Assembly: GCF_007289895.1 (NCBI RefSeq)
Contig: NZ_CP041660.1
Coordinates: forward strand, 3,410,001 to 3,474,000
Length of the DNA: 64,000 nt
Source: Catenovulum sediminis
GTDB lineage: Bacteria; Pseudomonadota; Gammaproteobacteria; Enterobacterales; Alteromonadaceae
Direction of reading: 5' to 3'
Below are positions 39,369 to 49,046 of the stretch, piece after piece. Position 1 is the first letter of the stretch, and each line of letters starts with the position of its first letter. Below the pieces are notes generated by a model. It was not told the origin of the DNA. It did not search any database and saw nothing but the letters and a program-made list of their open reading frames with translations. Made by a program: the position numbers and the translations under genes.

Positions 39369-40328
39369 ATGAGTTTAAGTTTTCTGGAATTTGAACAGCC
39401 AATTGCCGAGCTGGAATCTAAAATAGAAGAGCTGAAAAGCGTAGCCAAGAACAGTGGCGAACTCAATATAGATATCGAAGAAGAAATTAATCGATTAAAG
39501 CAGAAGAGCAAAGACTTATCAGAAAAAATATTTTCTGATTTAGGTGCTTGGCAAATTGCACAATTGGCGCGTCATCCTCAGCGGCCATATACTCAAGATT
39601 ACATAAATCGTGTATTCACTGAGTTTGATGAAATGGCAGGCGACCGATCGTTTGCCAACGACCCAGCAATTATTTGTGGTACTGCTCGATTTGAAGGTCA
39701 ACCTGTGGTTGTCATTGGACACCAAAAGGGACGTGATACAGCAGAAAAAATTAAACGTAACTTCGGTATGCCAAGACCTGAAGGCTATCGCAAAGCGCTA
39801 CGTCTAATGGAATTTGCAGAGCGCTTTAAAATGCCTGTGATTACATTTATCGATACACCGGGTGCATATCCTGGGGTGGGGGCAGAAGAGCGTGGTCAGA
39901 GTGAAGCGATTGCCAAAAACTTGAAAGTAATGGCCCGTTTAAAGGTACCTGTTATATGTACCGTGATCGGTGAAGGTGGTTCAGGTGGTGCATTAGCCAT
40001 TGGTGTGGGTGACCGTGTTAATATGTTGCAATACAGCACATACTCAGTCATTTCTCCAGAAGGTTGTGCTTCGATTTTATGGAAATCAGCTGCTAAGGCC
40101 GAACAAGCTGCCGATGCGATGGGAATTACAGCACAACGCTTGTTAGAATTAAAACTTATAGACCATATTGTCGAAGAGCCATTAGGTGGTGCACATAGGG
40201 ATTTCGATTTAATGGCGCATAATCTAAAAGCCACGCTTAAAAAGCAGCTTGGTGAATTAGACAATGCAGGACAAGAGCAGTTATTGGATAGCCGATATCA
40301 AAAATTAATGTCTTTTGGTTATTGTTAA
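39369..40328 (+). CDS. accA: Acetyl-CoA carboxylase carboxyltransferase alpha subunit
   Basis: This 319-residue alpha subunit of the carboxyltransferase makes malonyl-CoA with AccD. Expected motifs are [34 protein letters not shown] and [16 protein letters not shown] (the carboxybiotin and CoA site region). Length equals that of E. coli AccA. An AGGG ribosome binding site precedes the ATG. The tilS frame begins inside or just after its 3' end. Confidence 0.97.
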   Translation: MSLSFLEFEQPIAELESKIEELKSVAKNSGELNIDIEEEINRLKQKSKDLSEKIFSDLGAWQIAQLARHPQRPYTQDYINRVFTEFDEMAGDRSFANDPAIICGTARFEGQPVVVIGHQKGRDTAEKIKRNFGMPRPEGYRKALRLMEFAERFKMPVITFIDTPGAYPGVGAEERGQSEAIAKNLKVMARLKVPVICTVIGEGGSGGALAIGVGDRVNMLQYSTYSVISPEGCASILWKSAAKAEQAADAMGITAQRLLELKLIDHIVEEPLGGAHRDFDLMAHNLKATLKKQLGELDNAGQEQLLDSRYQKLMSFGYC

Positions 40329-40339
40329 GGGCTGAATTC

Positions 40340-41674
40340 TTGTTGTTAGACTCTGCTTGGTGTGAAAAGTTAACCGATTTATCTAATACAGATAAAACGC
40401 TAACCCTAGCATTAAGCGGAGGCTTAGATTCTTGTGTTTTACTTCATCAATTAGTTGAACTTCGACGAAAAATCTCATTTAAGCTGGCGGCCATCCACGT
40501 AAACCATAACCTAAGCGATAATGCTGCGCATTGGCAACAGTTTTGCGAAGAGATTTGTCATCAATATCAAGTTAGCTTTCAATCGATAAATGTCTCATTA
40601 AAGTTAAAGTCGCGCCAATCTCTTGAAGAGGTTGCAAGAGATGCCAGATATCAAGCTTTGATGGAACATAGTTCAAAACAGGCTATCTTAGCCACTGCAC
40701 AACATCAAGATGATCAGGTAGAAACTTTTTTAATTCGTTTAAAAAGAGGAAGTGGCGTAAAAGGTCTAGCGGCGATGCAAGACGTTAGTCATCTCCCAAA
40801 CGGTCAGATTTTATGGCGACCTTTATTAAAGTGTAGCCGCAACGAGATAGAACAATACGCTAAACAACATCAACTCACCTGGGTTGAAGATGAAAGTAAT
40901 CAAGATGATCAGTTCGATCGTAATTTTTTACGCAATCAAGTGTTACCCTTATTAAATATACGCTGGCTAAAATTTAATGATTGTGTTGCACGAACCACTG
41001 CTTTATGCAATGAAAGTAACTTGCTGGCAGACGATATTGCACAGATTGATGCCAATCAGTGTATAACCGCACAAAAGCTGAAACTTGTAGAATTTTTGCA
41101 GCTTGCGCCACATCGTCAAAATAACCTACTCAGATATTGGTTGGCCGAGTTTAATATTAACTTACCCAGTCAAAAACTAACTGAAGAGATTATTCAAATG
41201 TGTAGCGCCAAAGCAGATGCGCAGCCCAAAGTCTGTTTGCATGGTGGTGAAATTAGGCGTTATCGAAGTGAGTTATATTTTCTTTCTGCTCGTTATTTAC
41301 ATTTTTTAGCGACATTTAATACGCATATAGTAAATGGGCTACCGAATTATATTCCCTTAGCGGATGGGAGAAAGCTCGAGTTTATCAATGTTGAAACACA
41401 TGCGGATGTGCGCCATCCCGAAGAACATGAAGCCGTTTCTATTCGTTACCAAATCCCATCATCTTTTGAATGTCAGCCCGTATTTAGACGGCATAAACGC
41501 AGTTTAAAAAAACTGTGGCAAGAACAGAACATCCCGCCTTGGTTAAGGGACAAAATTCCATATCTTTTTTATGGTGATGAAATGATTGCGGCACTTGGTT
41601 ATTGGGTCAATCAAAACGGCGCTGCATCAAAAGAGACAAAAGGATTGTTGTTGAAAACTTGTGCAAAACTTTAA
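40340..41674 (+). CDS. tilS: tRNA(Ile)-lysidine synthase TilS
   Basis: This ATP-dependent enzyme modifies C34 of tRNA-Ile2 to lysidine so that it reads AUA. The PP-loop motif LALSGGLDSCVLLHQL lies near the N-terminus, followed by HVNHNLSDNA, ATAQHQDDQVETFLIRL and the C-terminal TilS domain (RRHKRSLKKLWQEQNIPPW). No ATG is available. A TTG at 40340 lies eight bases after AAGGG and gives 444 residues; a TTG at 40322 inside accA would add six. The start is therefore uncertain by six codons. Confidence 0.93.
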   Translation: MLLDSAWCEKLTDLSNTDKTLTLALSGGLDSCVLLHQLVELRRKISFKLAAIHVNHNLSDNAAHWQQFCEEICHQYQVSFQSINVSLKLKSRQSLEEVARDARYQALMEHSSKQAILATAQHQDDQVETFLIRLKRGSGVKGLAAMQDVSHLPNGQILWRPLLKCSRNEIEQYAKQHQLTWVEDESNQDDQFDRNFLRNQVLPLLNIRWLKFNDCVARTTALCNESNLLADDIAQIDANQCITAQKLKLVEFLQLAPHRQNNLLRYWLAEFNINLPSQKLTEEIIQMCSAKADAQPKVCLHGGEIRRYRSELYFLSARYLHFLATFNTHIVNGLPNYIPLADGRKLEFINVETHADVRHPEEHEAVSIRYQIPSSFECQPVFRRHKRSLKKLWQEQNIPPWLRDKIPYLFYGDEMIAALGYWVNQNGAASKETKGLLLKTCAKL

Positions 41675-41718
41675 AATTATTAAATAAATACTTTAATAAC
41701 CTGGGCTCTGTAGGCTAA

Positions 41719-41749
41719 CCTTATGATTAAACTTTGTTTAATCATAAGG
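41719..41749 (+). promoter_or_regulatory. Perfect 13-bp hairpin covering the ribosome binding site
   Basis: CCTTATGATTAAA pairs perfectly with TTTAATCATAAGG across a five-base loop (CTTTG). The 3' arm contains AAGG, the only plausible Shine-Dalgarno for the glutamate dehydrogenase ATG, eight bases downstream. There is no T-tract after the stem, so it is not a standard terminator. I infer that the fold can block translation initiation; it could equally be a DNA-binding dyad. Confidence 0.65.
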
Positions 41750-41757
41750 TCTGAACC

Positions 41758-44700
41758 ATGACATACAATAAAAATAACCAGTCTGTGCTTCTTGAGAATG
41801 TTGGTGAACTCATTAGATCAAAAATGCCAGCTGAACAAGCGCAAGTTATTCGCCGATTCGCACAACTTATTTTTCGCGACATCGCTACAGAAGATCTGGT
41901 TAATCGAAATGACAGCGATCTGTATGGCGCAGCTGTTAGCTTATGGCATACCTTCCAAAGCCATTATAATAAACTGCCGGGCATTCGAGTATTTAACCCA
42001 GATTTAAGTCAACATGGCTGGCAAAGCAATCACACCATAGTTGAGATAATTGCACCAGACCAACCTTTTCTAGTTGGCTCGGTGCGTATGGCACTTAATC
42101 GGATTGGCATTACGGCTCACTGGCTTTTATATCAATCAATTACGGTTGAATTAAATGAACAACAAAAAATTACAGATGTGAGTCAAGGGAATCACGAAAC
42201 AGATGACCATCAACGTACCGTATTTTTAATAGAAATAGACCGGCAATCAGATCCCCAAACGTTAAATCAAATACAAGCGGAAATAGAGCAAGTTTTAAAA
42301 CAAGTTCATTTAAGTGTATCTGATTGGCAAGCAATGCAGGAAAAGTGTGAAAGTATTGCCAAAGAATTAAAGTTAACGCCGCAAGTTATTGAAGAGCATC
42401 AAGTCTCAGAAGCAATTGAGTTTTTAAACTGGTTGCAGAACAATAAGTTTACTTTTATGGGATATCGTGAATATACCTTAAAAGCAATAAAAGGGGATTA
42501 TTGTTTATCACGAATTGAAGATTCCAGTTTGGGTTTGATGAGACAAAGCAAAGGTGAAAGCACTCGATTATTTTCTACCTTGCCCAATTCAGCCGAAAAC
42601 GAGGCGCTATCATCCACTTTAATGGTATTAACCAAAACAAATTCAAAATCTCAGGTACACCGGCCTGCTTACATGGATTATGTCGGTATTAAAAAGTTTA
42701 ATGAGCAAGGTCAGGTGATTGGCGAACACAGATTTATTGGTTTGTTTTCATCAGACTTTTATAACGATAGTGCTTTTGACATCCCACTGGTCAGCCATAA
42801 GGTCAAACGTGTCATACAAGCAACGGGGTTTCAGGAAGGCTCGCACTCATATAAAGCGATTCAAAATATACTGGAAACTTATCCCAGAGAAGAAATCTTA
42901 CATGCTAAAGAGTCAGAAATACAACGCATTGCATTAGGCGTGATGCAAATGCAAGAGCGTGGGATGTCTCGCTTATTTACACGTAAAGATATTTTTGGAC
43001 GTTATTTTTCATGTATGGCATTTGTGCCCAGGGACAGATACACCACACAACTGCGTAAAGCTACGCAAAAGCTATTTCAGGATTATTTTGGCAGCCACAG
43101 AGATGTCGAATTTAACACCTATTTATCTGAATCTACATTAGCACGTACACATTATATGGTACGAGTAGAGAATAATAACTTTGATATAAATGAGCATGAG
43201 TTGCAAAATAACATGATTGAGTTAACAAAATCATGGGAAGATAAACTAGAGCGCAGCTTGTTGTCTCAGTATGGCGAAGAAAAAGGGAAAACAATAGCAA
43301 AAAAATACGAACATGCTTTTTCACGTAGCTATAAAGAAAACGAATTGCCCAATACTGCACTCGTTGACATCGACAAGCTAGAGGCGCTTAACGACAACAA
43401 TACCTTTGAAATGTTGCTCTATCGCCCACAAGAAGATGATCAAAACCCACATTTTGTCCGCTTGAAATTGTTTCACCGTGATAAACCAATACATCTGTCT
43501 GATGTGTTGCCTATGTTAGAAAACTTTGGCTTGCGTGTCATAGATGAAAGACCTTACAAAATAAATTGTGGTGACGGGCATATCAATTGGATATTAGATT
43601 TTTCAATGTCGACGGGCGAGGTCTTTGAACTTGACTTAGAGCGTTGCCGAGATATTTTTCAAGACGCATTTCAAGATGTTTGGTTTGGTCAACTAGAGGA
43701 TGATGGATTTAATCGGTTAGTATTACAAGCTACTTTAACTGGGCGGGAAGTCGCAATTATTCGAACATATGCTAAGTATATGCGGCAAATAGGCAGCAGT
43801 TTTAGCCAATCCTACATTGAAAATACCTTTGCTGAATATCCGTCTATTGCCAGAAAGTTAGTTGAGTTATTCCATGTTCGGTTTGATCCCACATCAGAGT
43901 TTGATACACAAAAACAAGTGAGTTTAATTGAAGATATTGAAACGTCGCTCGATCAGGTCGCAAATTTAGATGATGATCGAATTATTCGCCGTTTTGTAGA
44001 TATGATGATGGCGACTCTGCGAACTAATTATTACCAGGTTGAGCATGATTCAACGCCCAAACCCTATATTTCGATCAAGCTCATTCCTAAGAACATACCC
44101 GAAATACCAAAACCGGTTCCTCATTTTGAAATATTTGTCTATTCACCGAAAGTTGAAGGTGTCCATTTAAGAGGTGGCAAAGTTGCGCGAGGCGGTTTAC
44201 GTTGGTCTGACCGACGTGAAGATTTTAGAACTGAAGTTTTAGGTTTGGTTAAAGCACAACAAGTTAAAAATACCGTAATAGTACCGGTGGGCGCAAAGGG
44301 CGGATTTGTCTGTAAAACCCCAATCAAAGCCGGTGACCGAGCGGCATTTTTAGCGGAAGGTAAAGCATGTTACCAAACGTTTATTCGGGCTTTATTAGAC
44401 GTGACCGACAATATAGTACATGGCGAGGTTGTTAGTCCCGATAATGTCATTAAACATGATGAAGATGACCCCTATTTAGTTGTCGCAGCAGATAAAGGTA
44501 CGGCGACTTTTTCAGATATCGCAAACGCAATTTCGCAAGAATATAACTTTTGGTTAGGAGATGCATTTGCTTCAGGTGGCAGTGTTGGTTATGACCATAA
44601 AAAAATGGGGATTACCGCAAGAGGTGCTTGGGAGTCGGTTAAGCGTCATTTTCGTGAAATTGGTATTGATTGCCAAACAACAGATTTTACCTGCGTTGCA

Positions 44701-46608
44701 GTAGGCGATATGGCGGGAGATGTGTTTGGCAATGGTATGTTGTTATCTGAACACACGCGATTGCAAGCAGCATTTAATCATATGCATATATTTATCGATC
44801 CCGAGCCAGATGCGGCAAAAACATATGCTGAACGAAAACGACTGTTTGATGGTGTAATGGGGTGGTCTGAATACAACAAAAAATTGATATCTAAAGGTGG
44901 CGGCATTTTTGAACGCTCTGCCAAATCGATAAAGTTAACGCCCCAAATGCAAAAAATGCTTGAAGTTCAAGACAGTGCCTTATCGCCTAATGAACTGATT
45001 CGAAAAACTTTACAAATGAAAGCAGACTTGTTTTGGAACGGTGGGATTGGTACTTACATTAAATCCAGCAAAGAAAGCAATACAGATGTGGGTGACAGAG
45101 CAAATGATGCCGTTCGAATTAATGGTAAACAGGTGCGCTTTAAAATAATTGGAGAAGGTGGCAACTTAGGTTGCACACAATTAGGGCGCGTGGAGGCTGC
45201 ACACAAAGGTGTTCGTGTTAATACAGACTTTATTGATAACGTCGGTGGTGTCGATTGCTCAGATAAAGAAGTAAACATTAAAGTATTGCTCAACACATTA
45301 GTTGTCGATGGAGAGCTGACACTAAAACAGCGTAATAACTTGCTCTATAAAATGACAGACGATGTTGCAGAAATCGTTTTAAGAGATTGCTATCGTCAAA
45401 CACACTCATTGTCTATTACAGAGTTTAAAATTAAAACGCAGCTAAAAGAACAAATTAGATTTTTGCACGCTTTAGAAAAAGAAGGGTACCTCGATCGAGA
45501 GCTGGAGTTTTTGCCATCAGATGATGAGCTTGCCGAGCGACAGGCCGCTGGCATCGGATTAACTCGCCCGGAGCTTTCGGTATTGTTGGCTTATGCAAAA
45601 ATGGGGTTAAAAGAAAAACTTAATATTCCAGAAATAACTGAAAACGAGTATCTGGCGGATGCCTTAGTTTCATATTTTCCAAAAGCACTGCAGAAAAAAT
45701 ACAAATCAGCGATGCAAAATCATCCGTTAAAGGGAGAGATAATCGCAACCGAGATCACCAATCAGATAGTCAATGATATGGGTATGAATTTTGTTCATCG
45801 CATGGGAGAAGAAACAGGCGCGACAGTTGGCGAAGTCGCTATTTGTTTTACTATCGCGCGCGCCATTTTTGGTTTGTCTGATTTATGGCACGAAATCGAA
45901 AAGTGGGACAATAAAGTATCCGCTCAGTTGCAGCTTGAAGCTTTGTTTCAGCTGCGAAGAACGGTCAGACGTGCTACTCGATGGTTTTTAAGGCATAGAA
46001 GTAATATCACAACCATTGAAGATAATATTAAACGTTATCAACCCGTGTATGCTGAGCTAAGTGAAAACTTAGATAAATATTTGGTCGCAGATGAGCTTGA
46101 AAAGCTTAAATTAAATGCAGAGCGATTGGCTGCCGGTGGTGTGGATATTAATTTTGCCAACAAGCTTTCATTTACCAGTACATTATTTTCGGTTATGGAT
46201 ATTGCGGAAGTCGTTGAAGAAACTCAAAGACCTGTTCATTTGGTTGCAGATGTTTATTATAAGCTGGGCGCAAAAATGGACTTGCATTGGTTTTTGGAAC
46301 AAATTAATAAACAGCCTGTCGCCAATCATTGGCAAGCACTTGCCAGAGCAGCCTATCGTGAAGAGTTAGATTGGCAACAAAGAGCGTTAGCGTCGGTTGT
46401 ATTGCGTGGCTGCACTGATCAATGTGTAACAGAAGATATGTTAGGAGACTGGTGCGAGCGTCATTCAGAGGTGTTAGCACGCTGGCGCCATATGCTAGCT
46501 GATTTTAAAGCAACTCAAAGCCATGAGTTCGCTAAATTTTCAGTTGTCTTACGTGAATTGATGCTGTTAAGCCATCATTGCGATACAATGCATGTAAATA
46601 ACAATTAA
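41758..46608 (+). CDS. Large NAD-specific glutamate dehydrogenase
   Basis: This 1616-residue cytoplasmic enzyme belongs to the 180-kDa NAD-dependent glutamate dehydrogenase class (GDH-180, PF05088) and oxidises glutamate to 2-oxoglutarate and ammonia. ACT-like regulatory segments occupy the N-terminal half. The catalytic core includes RGGLRWSDRREDFRTEVLGL, VPVGAKGGFVCK and the dinucleotide-fold stretch GDMAGDVFGNGMLLS, with GEGGNLGCTQLGRVE further on. Length is typical. In Alteromonadales and Shewanella it commonly precedes pyrD. It is preceded by a hairpin that contains the ribosome binding site and followed by a candidate terminator. Confidence 0.96.
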   Translation: MTYNKNNQSVLLENVGELIRSKMPAEQAQVIRRFAQLIFRDIATEDLVNRNDSDLYGAAVSLWHTFQSHYNKLPGIRVFNPDLSQHGWQSNHTIVEIIAPDQPFLVGSVRMALNRIGITAHWLLYQSITVELNEQQKITDVSQGNHETDDHQRTVFLIEIDRQSDPQTLNQIQAEIEQVLKQVHLSVSDWQAMQEKCESIAKELKLTPQVIEEHQVSEAIEFLNWLQNNKFTFMGYREYTLKAIKGDYCLSRIEDSSLGLMRQSKGESTRLFSTLPNSAENEALSSTLMVLTKTNSKSQVHRPAYMDYVGIKKFNEQGQVIGEHRFIGLFSSDFYNDSAFDIPLVSHKVKRVIQATGFQEGSHSYKAIQNILETYPREEILHAKESEIQRIALGVMQMQERGMSRLFTRKDIFGRYFSCMAFVPRDRYTTQLRKATQKLFQDYFGSHRDVEFNTYLSESTLARTHYMVRVENNNFDINEHELQNNMIELTKSWEDKLERSLLSQYGEEKGKTIAKKYEHAFSRSYKENELPNTALVDIDKLEALNDNNTFEMLLYRPQEDDQNPHFVRLKLFHRDKPIHLSDVLPMLENFGLRVIDERPYKINCGDGHINWILDFSMSTGEVFELDLERCRDIFQDAFQDVWFGQLEDDGFNRLVLQATLTGREVAIIRTYAKYMRQIGSSFSQSYIENTFAEYPSIARKLVELFHVRFDPTSEFDTQKQVSLIEDIETSLDQVANLDDDRIIRRFVDMMMATLRTNYYQVEHDSTPKPYISIKLIPKNIPEIPKPVPHFEIFVYSPKVEGVHLRGGKVARGGLRWSDRREDFRTEVLGLVKAQQVKNTVIVPVGAKGGFVCKTPIKAGDRAAFLAEGKACYQTFIRALLDVTDNIVHGEVVSPDNVIKHDEDDPYLVVAADKGTATFSDIANAISQEYNFWLGDAFASGGSVGYDHKKMGITARGAWESVKRHFREIGIDCQTTDFTCVAVGDMAGDVFGNGMLLSEHTRLQAAFNHMHIFIDPEPDAAKTYAERKRLFDGVMGWSEYNKKLISKGGGIFERSAKSIKLTPQMQKMLEVQDSALSPNELIRKTLQMKADLFWNGGIGTYIKSSKESNTDVGDRANDAVRINGKQVRFKIIGEGGNLGCTQLGRVEAAHKGVRVNTDFIDNVGGVDCSDKEVNIKVLLNTLVVDGELTLKQRNNLLYKMTDDVAEIVLRDCYRQTHSLSITEFKIKTQLKEQIRFLHALEKEGYLDRELEFLPSDDELAERQAAGIGLTRPELSVLLAYAKMGLKEKLNIPEITENEYLADALVSYFPKALQKKYKSAMQNHPLKGEIIATEITNQIVNDMGMNFVHRMGEETGATVGEVAICFTIARAIFGLSDLWHEIEKWDNKVSAQLQLEALFQLRRTVRRATRWFLRHRSNITTIEDNIKRYQPVYAELSENLDKYLVADELEKLKLNAERLAAGGVDINFANKLSFTSTLFSVMDIAEVVEETQRPVHLVADVYYKLGAKMDLHWFLEQINKQPVANHWQALARAAYREELDWQQRALASVVLRGCTDQCVTEDMLGDWCERHSEVLARWRHMLADFKATQSHEFAKFSVVLRELMLLSHHCDTMHVNNN

Positions 46609-46614
46609 ATTAGT

Positions 46615-46650
46615 CAGCGCATCTAATATTTAAACTAGCTGCGCTGTTTT
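46615..46650 (+). terminator. Candidate terminator after the glutamate dehydrogenase gene
   Basis: CAGCGCA pairs with TGCGCTG, with an additional inner CTA/TAG pairing, and the stem is followed by TTTT. It lies in the 51-base gap before pyrD and could end the long transcript, though the loop is large and pyrD starts only ten bases later. Confidence 0.45.
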
Positions 46651-46659
46651 GAGGGAAAA

Positions 46660-47679
46660 ATGTATCAGTTAATACGTTCTTTTTTATTCACTCAAGATGC
46701 TGAGTGGTCGCACGACGTCACCATAAAAACCTTAAAGCAGACGGGTGGCACATCTTTGGATTGTTTGTACGGTCAAAAAATAGAAAATAAACCGGTTGAG
46801 TTATTTGGTTTAACTTTCCCAAACCCAGTCGGTTTGGCTGCAGGGTTAGATAAAAATGGTGAATGTATCGATGCTTTTGCGGCCATGGGATTTGGCTTCA
46901 TTGAAGTGGGCACTGTTACACCCAGACCTCAGCCGGGTAATGATAAACCACGCCTATTTCGATTACCCGAAGCGCAGGCTATTATTAACCGAATGGGGTT
47001 TAATAACAAAGGGGTCGATTACCTGGTTGAACAAGTTAAGCAGTCTAAATACCAAGGAATATTAGGTATAAATATCGGAAAAAATAAAGATACGCCCAAT
47101 GAAGAAGGAAAAAACGATTATTTAGTTTGTTTAGAAAAAGTTTATCCGTATGCATCCTATGTTACGATTAATATATCTTCACCGAACACCCCAGGTTTGC
47201 GCAGTCTGCAATATGGTGAAGCTTTAGATGATCTACTCGGCAGTATTAAAGCGAAGCAAAAAGAGCTCGCTGAACAGCAAGGCCAATACAAACCCGTTCT
47301 CGTTAAAATTGCACCCGATATGACAGATGAAGAAGTCGCTCAAGTTGCTGCGTCCTTAATTAAAAATGAAATTGATGGTGTGATTGCAACTAATACGACT
47401 TTAGAGCGTGATAAAGTAGAGCATTTAAAACATGGTAAAGAAGCGGGTGGACTCAGTGGTGTGCCCGTGCGACGACAAAGCACACACGTAATTGCACAAC
47501 TCAAAAAAGAATTAAACGGAAAAATGCCGATTATCGGGGTTGGCGGAATTAATTCGTCCAACGCAGCCAATGAAAAACTGGCTGCAGGTGCTCAGTTATT
47601 GCAAGTTTATACTGGCTTTATCTATCGAGGGCCTGAGTTAATCAAAGAAATTGTTCAGGGGCTTGATAAAAAAGAATAA
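46660..47679 (+). CDS. pyrD: Dihydroorotate dehydrogenase (quinone)
   Basis: This 339-residue class 2, membrane-associated DHODH passes electrons to quinone in pyrimidine synthesis. The N-terminal helix ([19 protein letters not shown]) is the membrane-binding hairpin typical of class 2. FMN and substrate sites are seen in [36 protein letters not shown] and [11 protein letters not shown]. The catalytic serine lies in NISSPNTP. It is followed by zapC, its usual neighbour. Confidence 0.97.
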   Translation: MYQLIRSFLFTQDAEWSHDVTIKTLKQTGGTSLDCLYGQKIENKPVELFGLTFPNPVGLAAGLDKNGECIDAFAAMGFGFIEVGTVTPRPQPGNDKPRLFRLPEAQAIINRMGFNNKGVDYLVEQVKQSKYQGILGINIGKNKDTPNEEGKNDYLVCLEKVYPYASYVTINISSPNTPGLRSLQYGEALDDLLGSIKAKQKELAEQQGQYKPVLVKIAPDMTDEEVAQVAASLIKNEIDGVIATNTTLERDKVEHLKHGKEAGGLSGVPVRRQSTHVIAQLKKELNGKMPIIGVGGINSSNAANEKLAAGAQLLQVYTGFIYRGPELIKEIVQGLDKKE

Positions 47680-47724
47680 ATTTGTCATCTTGATGTTTCA
47701 CTACAAGCAGGAACAAGAATAAAT

Positions 47725-48261
47725 ATGCTACAGGCAAAAGCTGATTGGTATTGGTTTTACGATCTAGACTCGCACACAATGCGTTTGAACATGACAGATT
47801 TTGTGTTCGTTACTGCATGTAAGGCGAGTAAGTTGATCCCATCTGCCAAGCAGACAGTTGCATTTAGTGTTGCTGATAATCAAAGTTATACTGAATTTTA
47901 TTCGATTGTAGAAGAACAATTGGCTGTTTCAGAGGCTATTTGTGCGCAAATCGCGTTGAATGCCGTCGCACAGAAAAAGTTTATGCGGCCAGAGCAGCCC
48001 AAAAGTTGGTATTTTCTTGAACAACACAAACTAAAACGCAATTTGTTTGATCAGGTCGTGATGCTAAAGTCAGAAATGCAACAAGGCATTTTTCTGATTA
48101 TTGATGAAAATAATGAGTTTGCATCTGTGATGTTGTTATCCGCCAATATGAAATTAGATGAACGAAAAACGCTAAAACAGTTTGAGTGTATTAAAGTGTT
48201 GCAAAATCGTATTGCCCCGTTGCAACAACCTCACAGTGTGCAAAGTCGAAACCACGCATAA
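47725..48261 (+). CDS. zapC: Cell division protein ZapC
   Basis: This 178-residue cytoplasmic protein stabilises FtsZ bundles at the Z-ring. The N-terminus ADWYWFYDLDSHTMRLNM resembles E. coli ZapC (WRWYYDEEHDRMMLDL), and the central FMRPEQPKSWYF matches the conserved LKPQMPKSWHF. Position directly after pyrD is the same as in E. coli and relatives, which supports the call because overall conservation is low. Confidence 0.88.
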   Translation: MLQAKADWYWFYDLDSHTMRLNMTDFVFVTACKASKLIPSAKQTVAFSVADNQSYTEFYSIVEEQLAVSEAICAQIALNAVAQKKFMRPEQPKSWYFLEQHKLKRNLFDQVVMLKSEMQQGIFLIIDENNEFASVMLLSANMKLDERKTLKQFECIKVLQNRIAPLQQPHSVQSRNHA

Positions 48262-48264
48262 AAT

Positions 48265-49020
48265 ATGAAAATTAAAGAATTAGAAGCCCAATTAAATCAA
48301 CTGTTAAGTGCCGAGTTGATCAAAGATTATTGTCCAAATGGTTTGCAAATAGAAGGTGATAGGGCAGTTAAAAAGCTTGTTACGGGTGTAACCGCAACAC
48401 AAGCCCTAATCGACAAAGCAGTATCTCTAGAAGCCGATGCGATATTGGTTCACCATGGATTTTTTTGGAAAAATGAATCTGCCTGTATCACGGGTATGAA
48501 GAGAAAACGCATTGCTGCGTTATTAAATAATGGCATCAGCCTGTTTGCTTACCATCTACCATTGGATGTGCACCTGTCTCTGGGCAATAATGCGCAATTG
48601 GCTCAGGTTTTAGAAATCGCCGATGTTGAAACAATAGAACATGTTAAGCCGGCTGGAGTATTGCAAAAAGGTCGATTCACTTCACCTATTTCTTTATCAA
48701 AGCTCGCGCAAAAGGTGGAAACAAAGTTGGCGCGTAAGCCCTTGGTCGAGAGTGGTGGCGAGTTCGACGTGCAGACCATCGCCTGGTGTACTGGGGGAGG
48801 ACAGTCATTTATTGAACAAGCTGTCGCTGAGGGGGTAGACGCCTTTATTACCGGTGAAGTCAGTGAACAAACGATTCACGTTGCGCGTGAAATGGGGATT
48901 CATTTTATCGCCGCAGGGCACCATGCAACCGAGCGATATGGGGTAAAAGCGCTGGGAGAGTATTTAGCAAAGGAATATCATTTAGATGTTGAGTTTGTTG
49001 ATATTAACAATCCAGCGTAA
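48265..49020 (+). CDS. Nif3-like dinuclear metal centre protein
   Basis: This 251-residue protein belongs to the Nif3/YbgI family, which forms hexameric toroids with a two-metal site. Metal ligands are visible in ILVHHGFFW, FAYHLPLDVH and AAGHHATERYG, with KDYCPNGLQIEGD near the N-terminus as in YbgI. The biochemical role remains unclear; a GTP cyclohydrolase-type label is often propagated without proof. It begins three bases after zapC. Confidence 0.92.
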   Translation: MKIKELEAQLNQLLSAELIKDYCPNGLQIEGDRAVKKLVTGVTATQALIDKAVSLEADAILVHHGFFWKNESACITGMKRKRIAALLNNGISLFAYHLPLDVHLSLGNNAQLAQVLEIADVETIEHVKPAGVLQKGRFTSPISLSKLAQKVETKLARKPLVESGGEFDVQTIAWCTGGGQSFIEQAVAEGVDAFITGEVSEQTIHVAREMGIHFIAAGHHATERYGVKALGEYLAKEYHLDVEFVDINNPA

Positions 49021-49046
49021 TTACTTATTAAAGCTTGAGCAAATTA

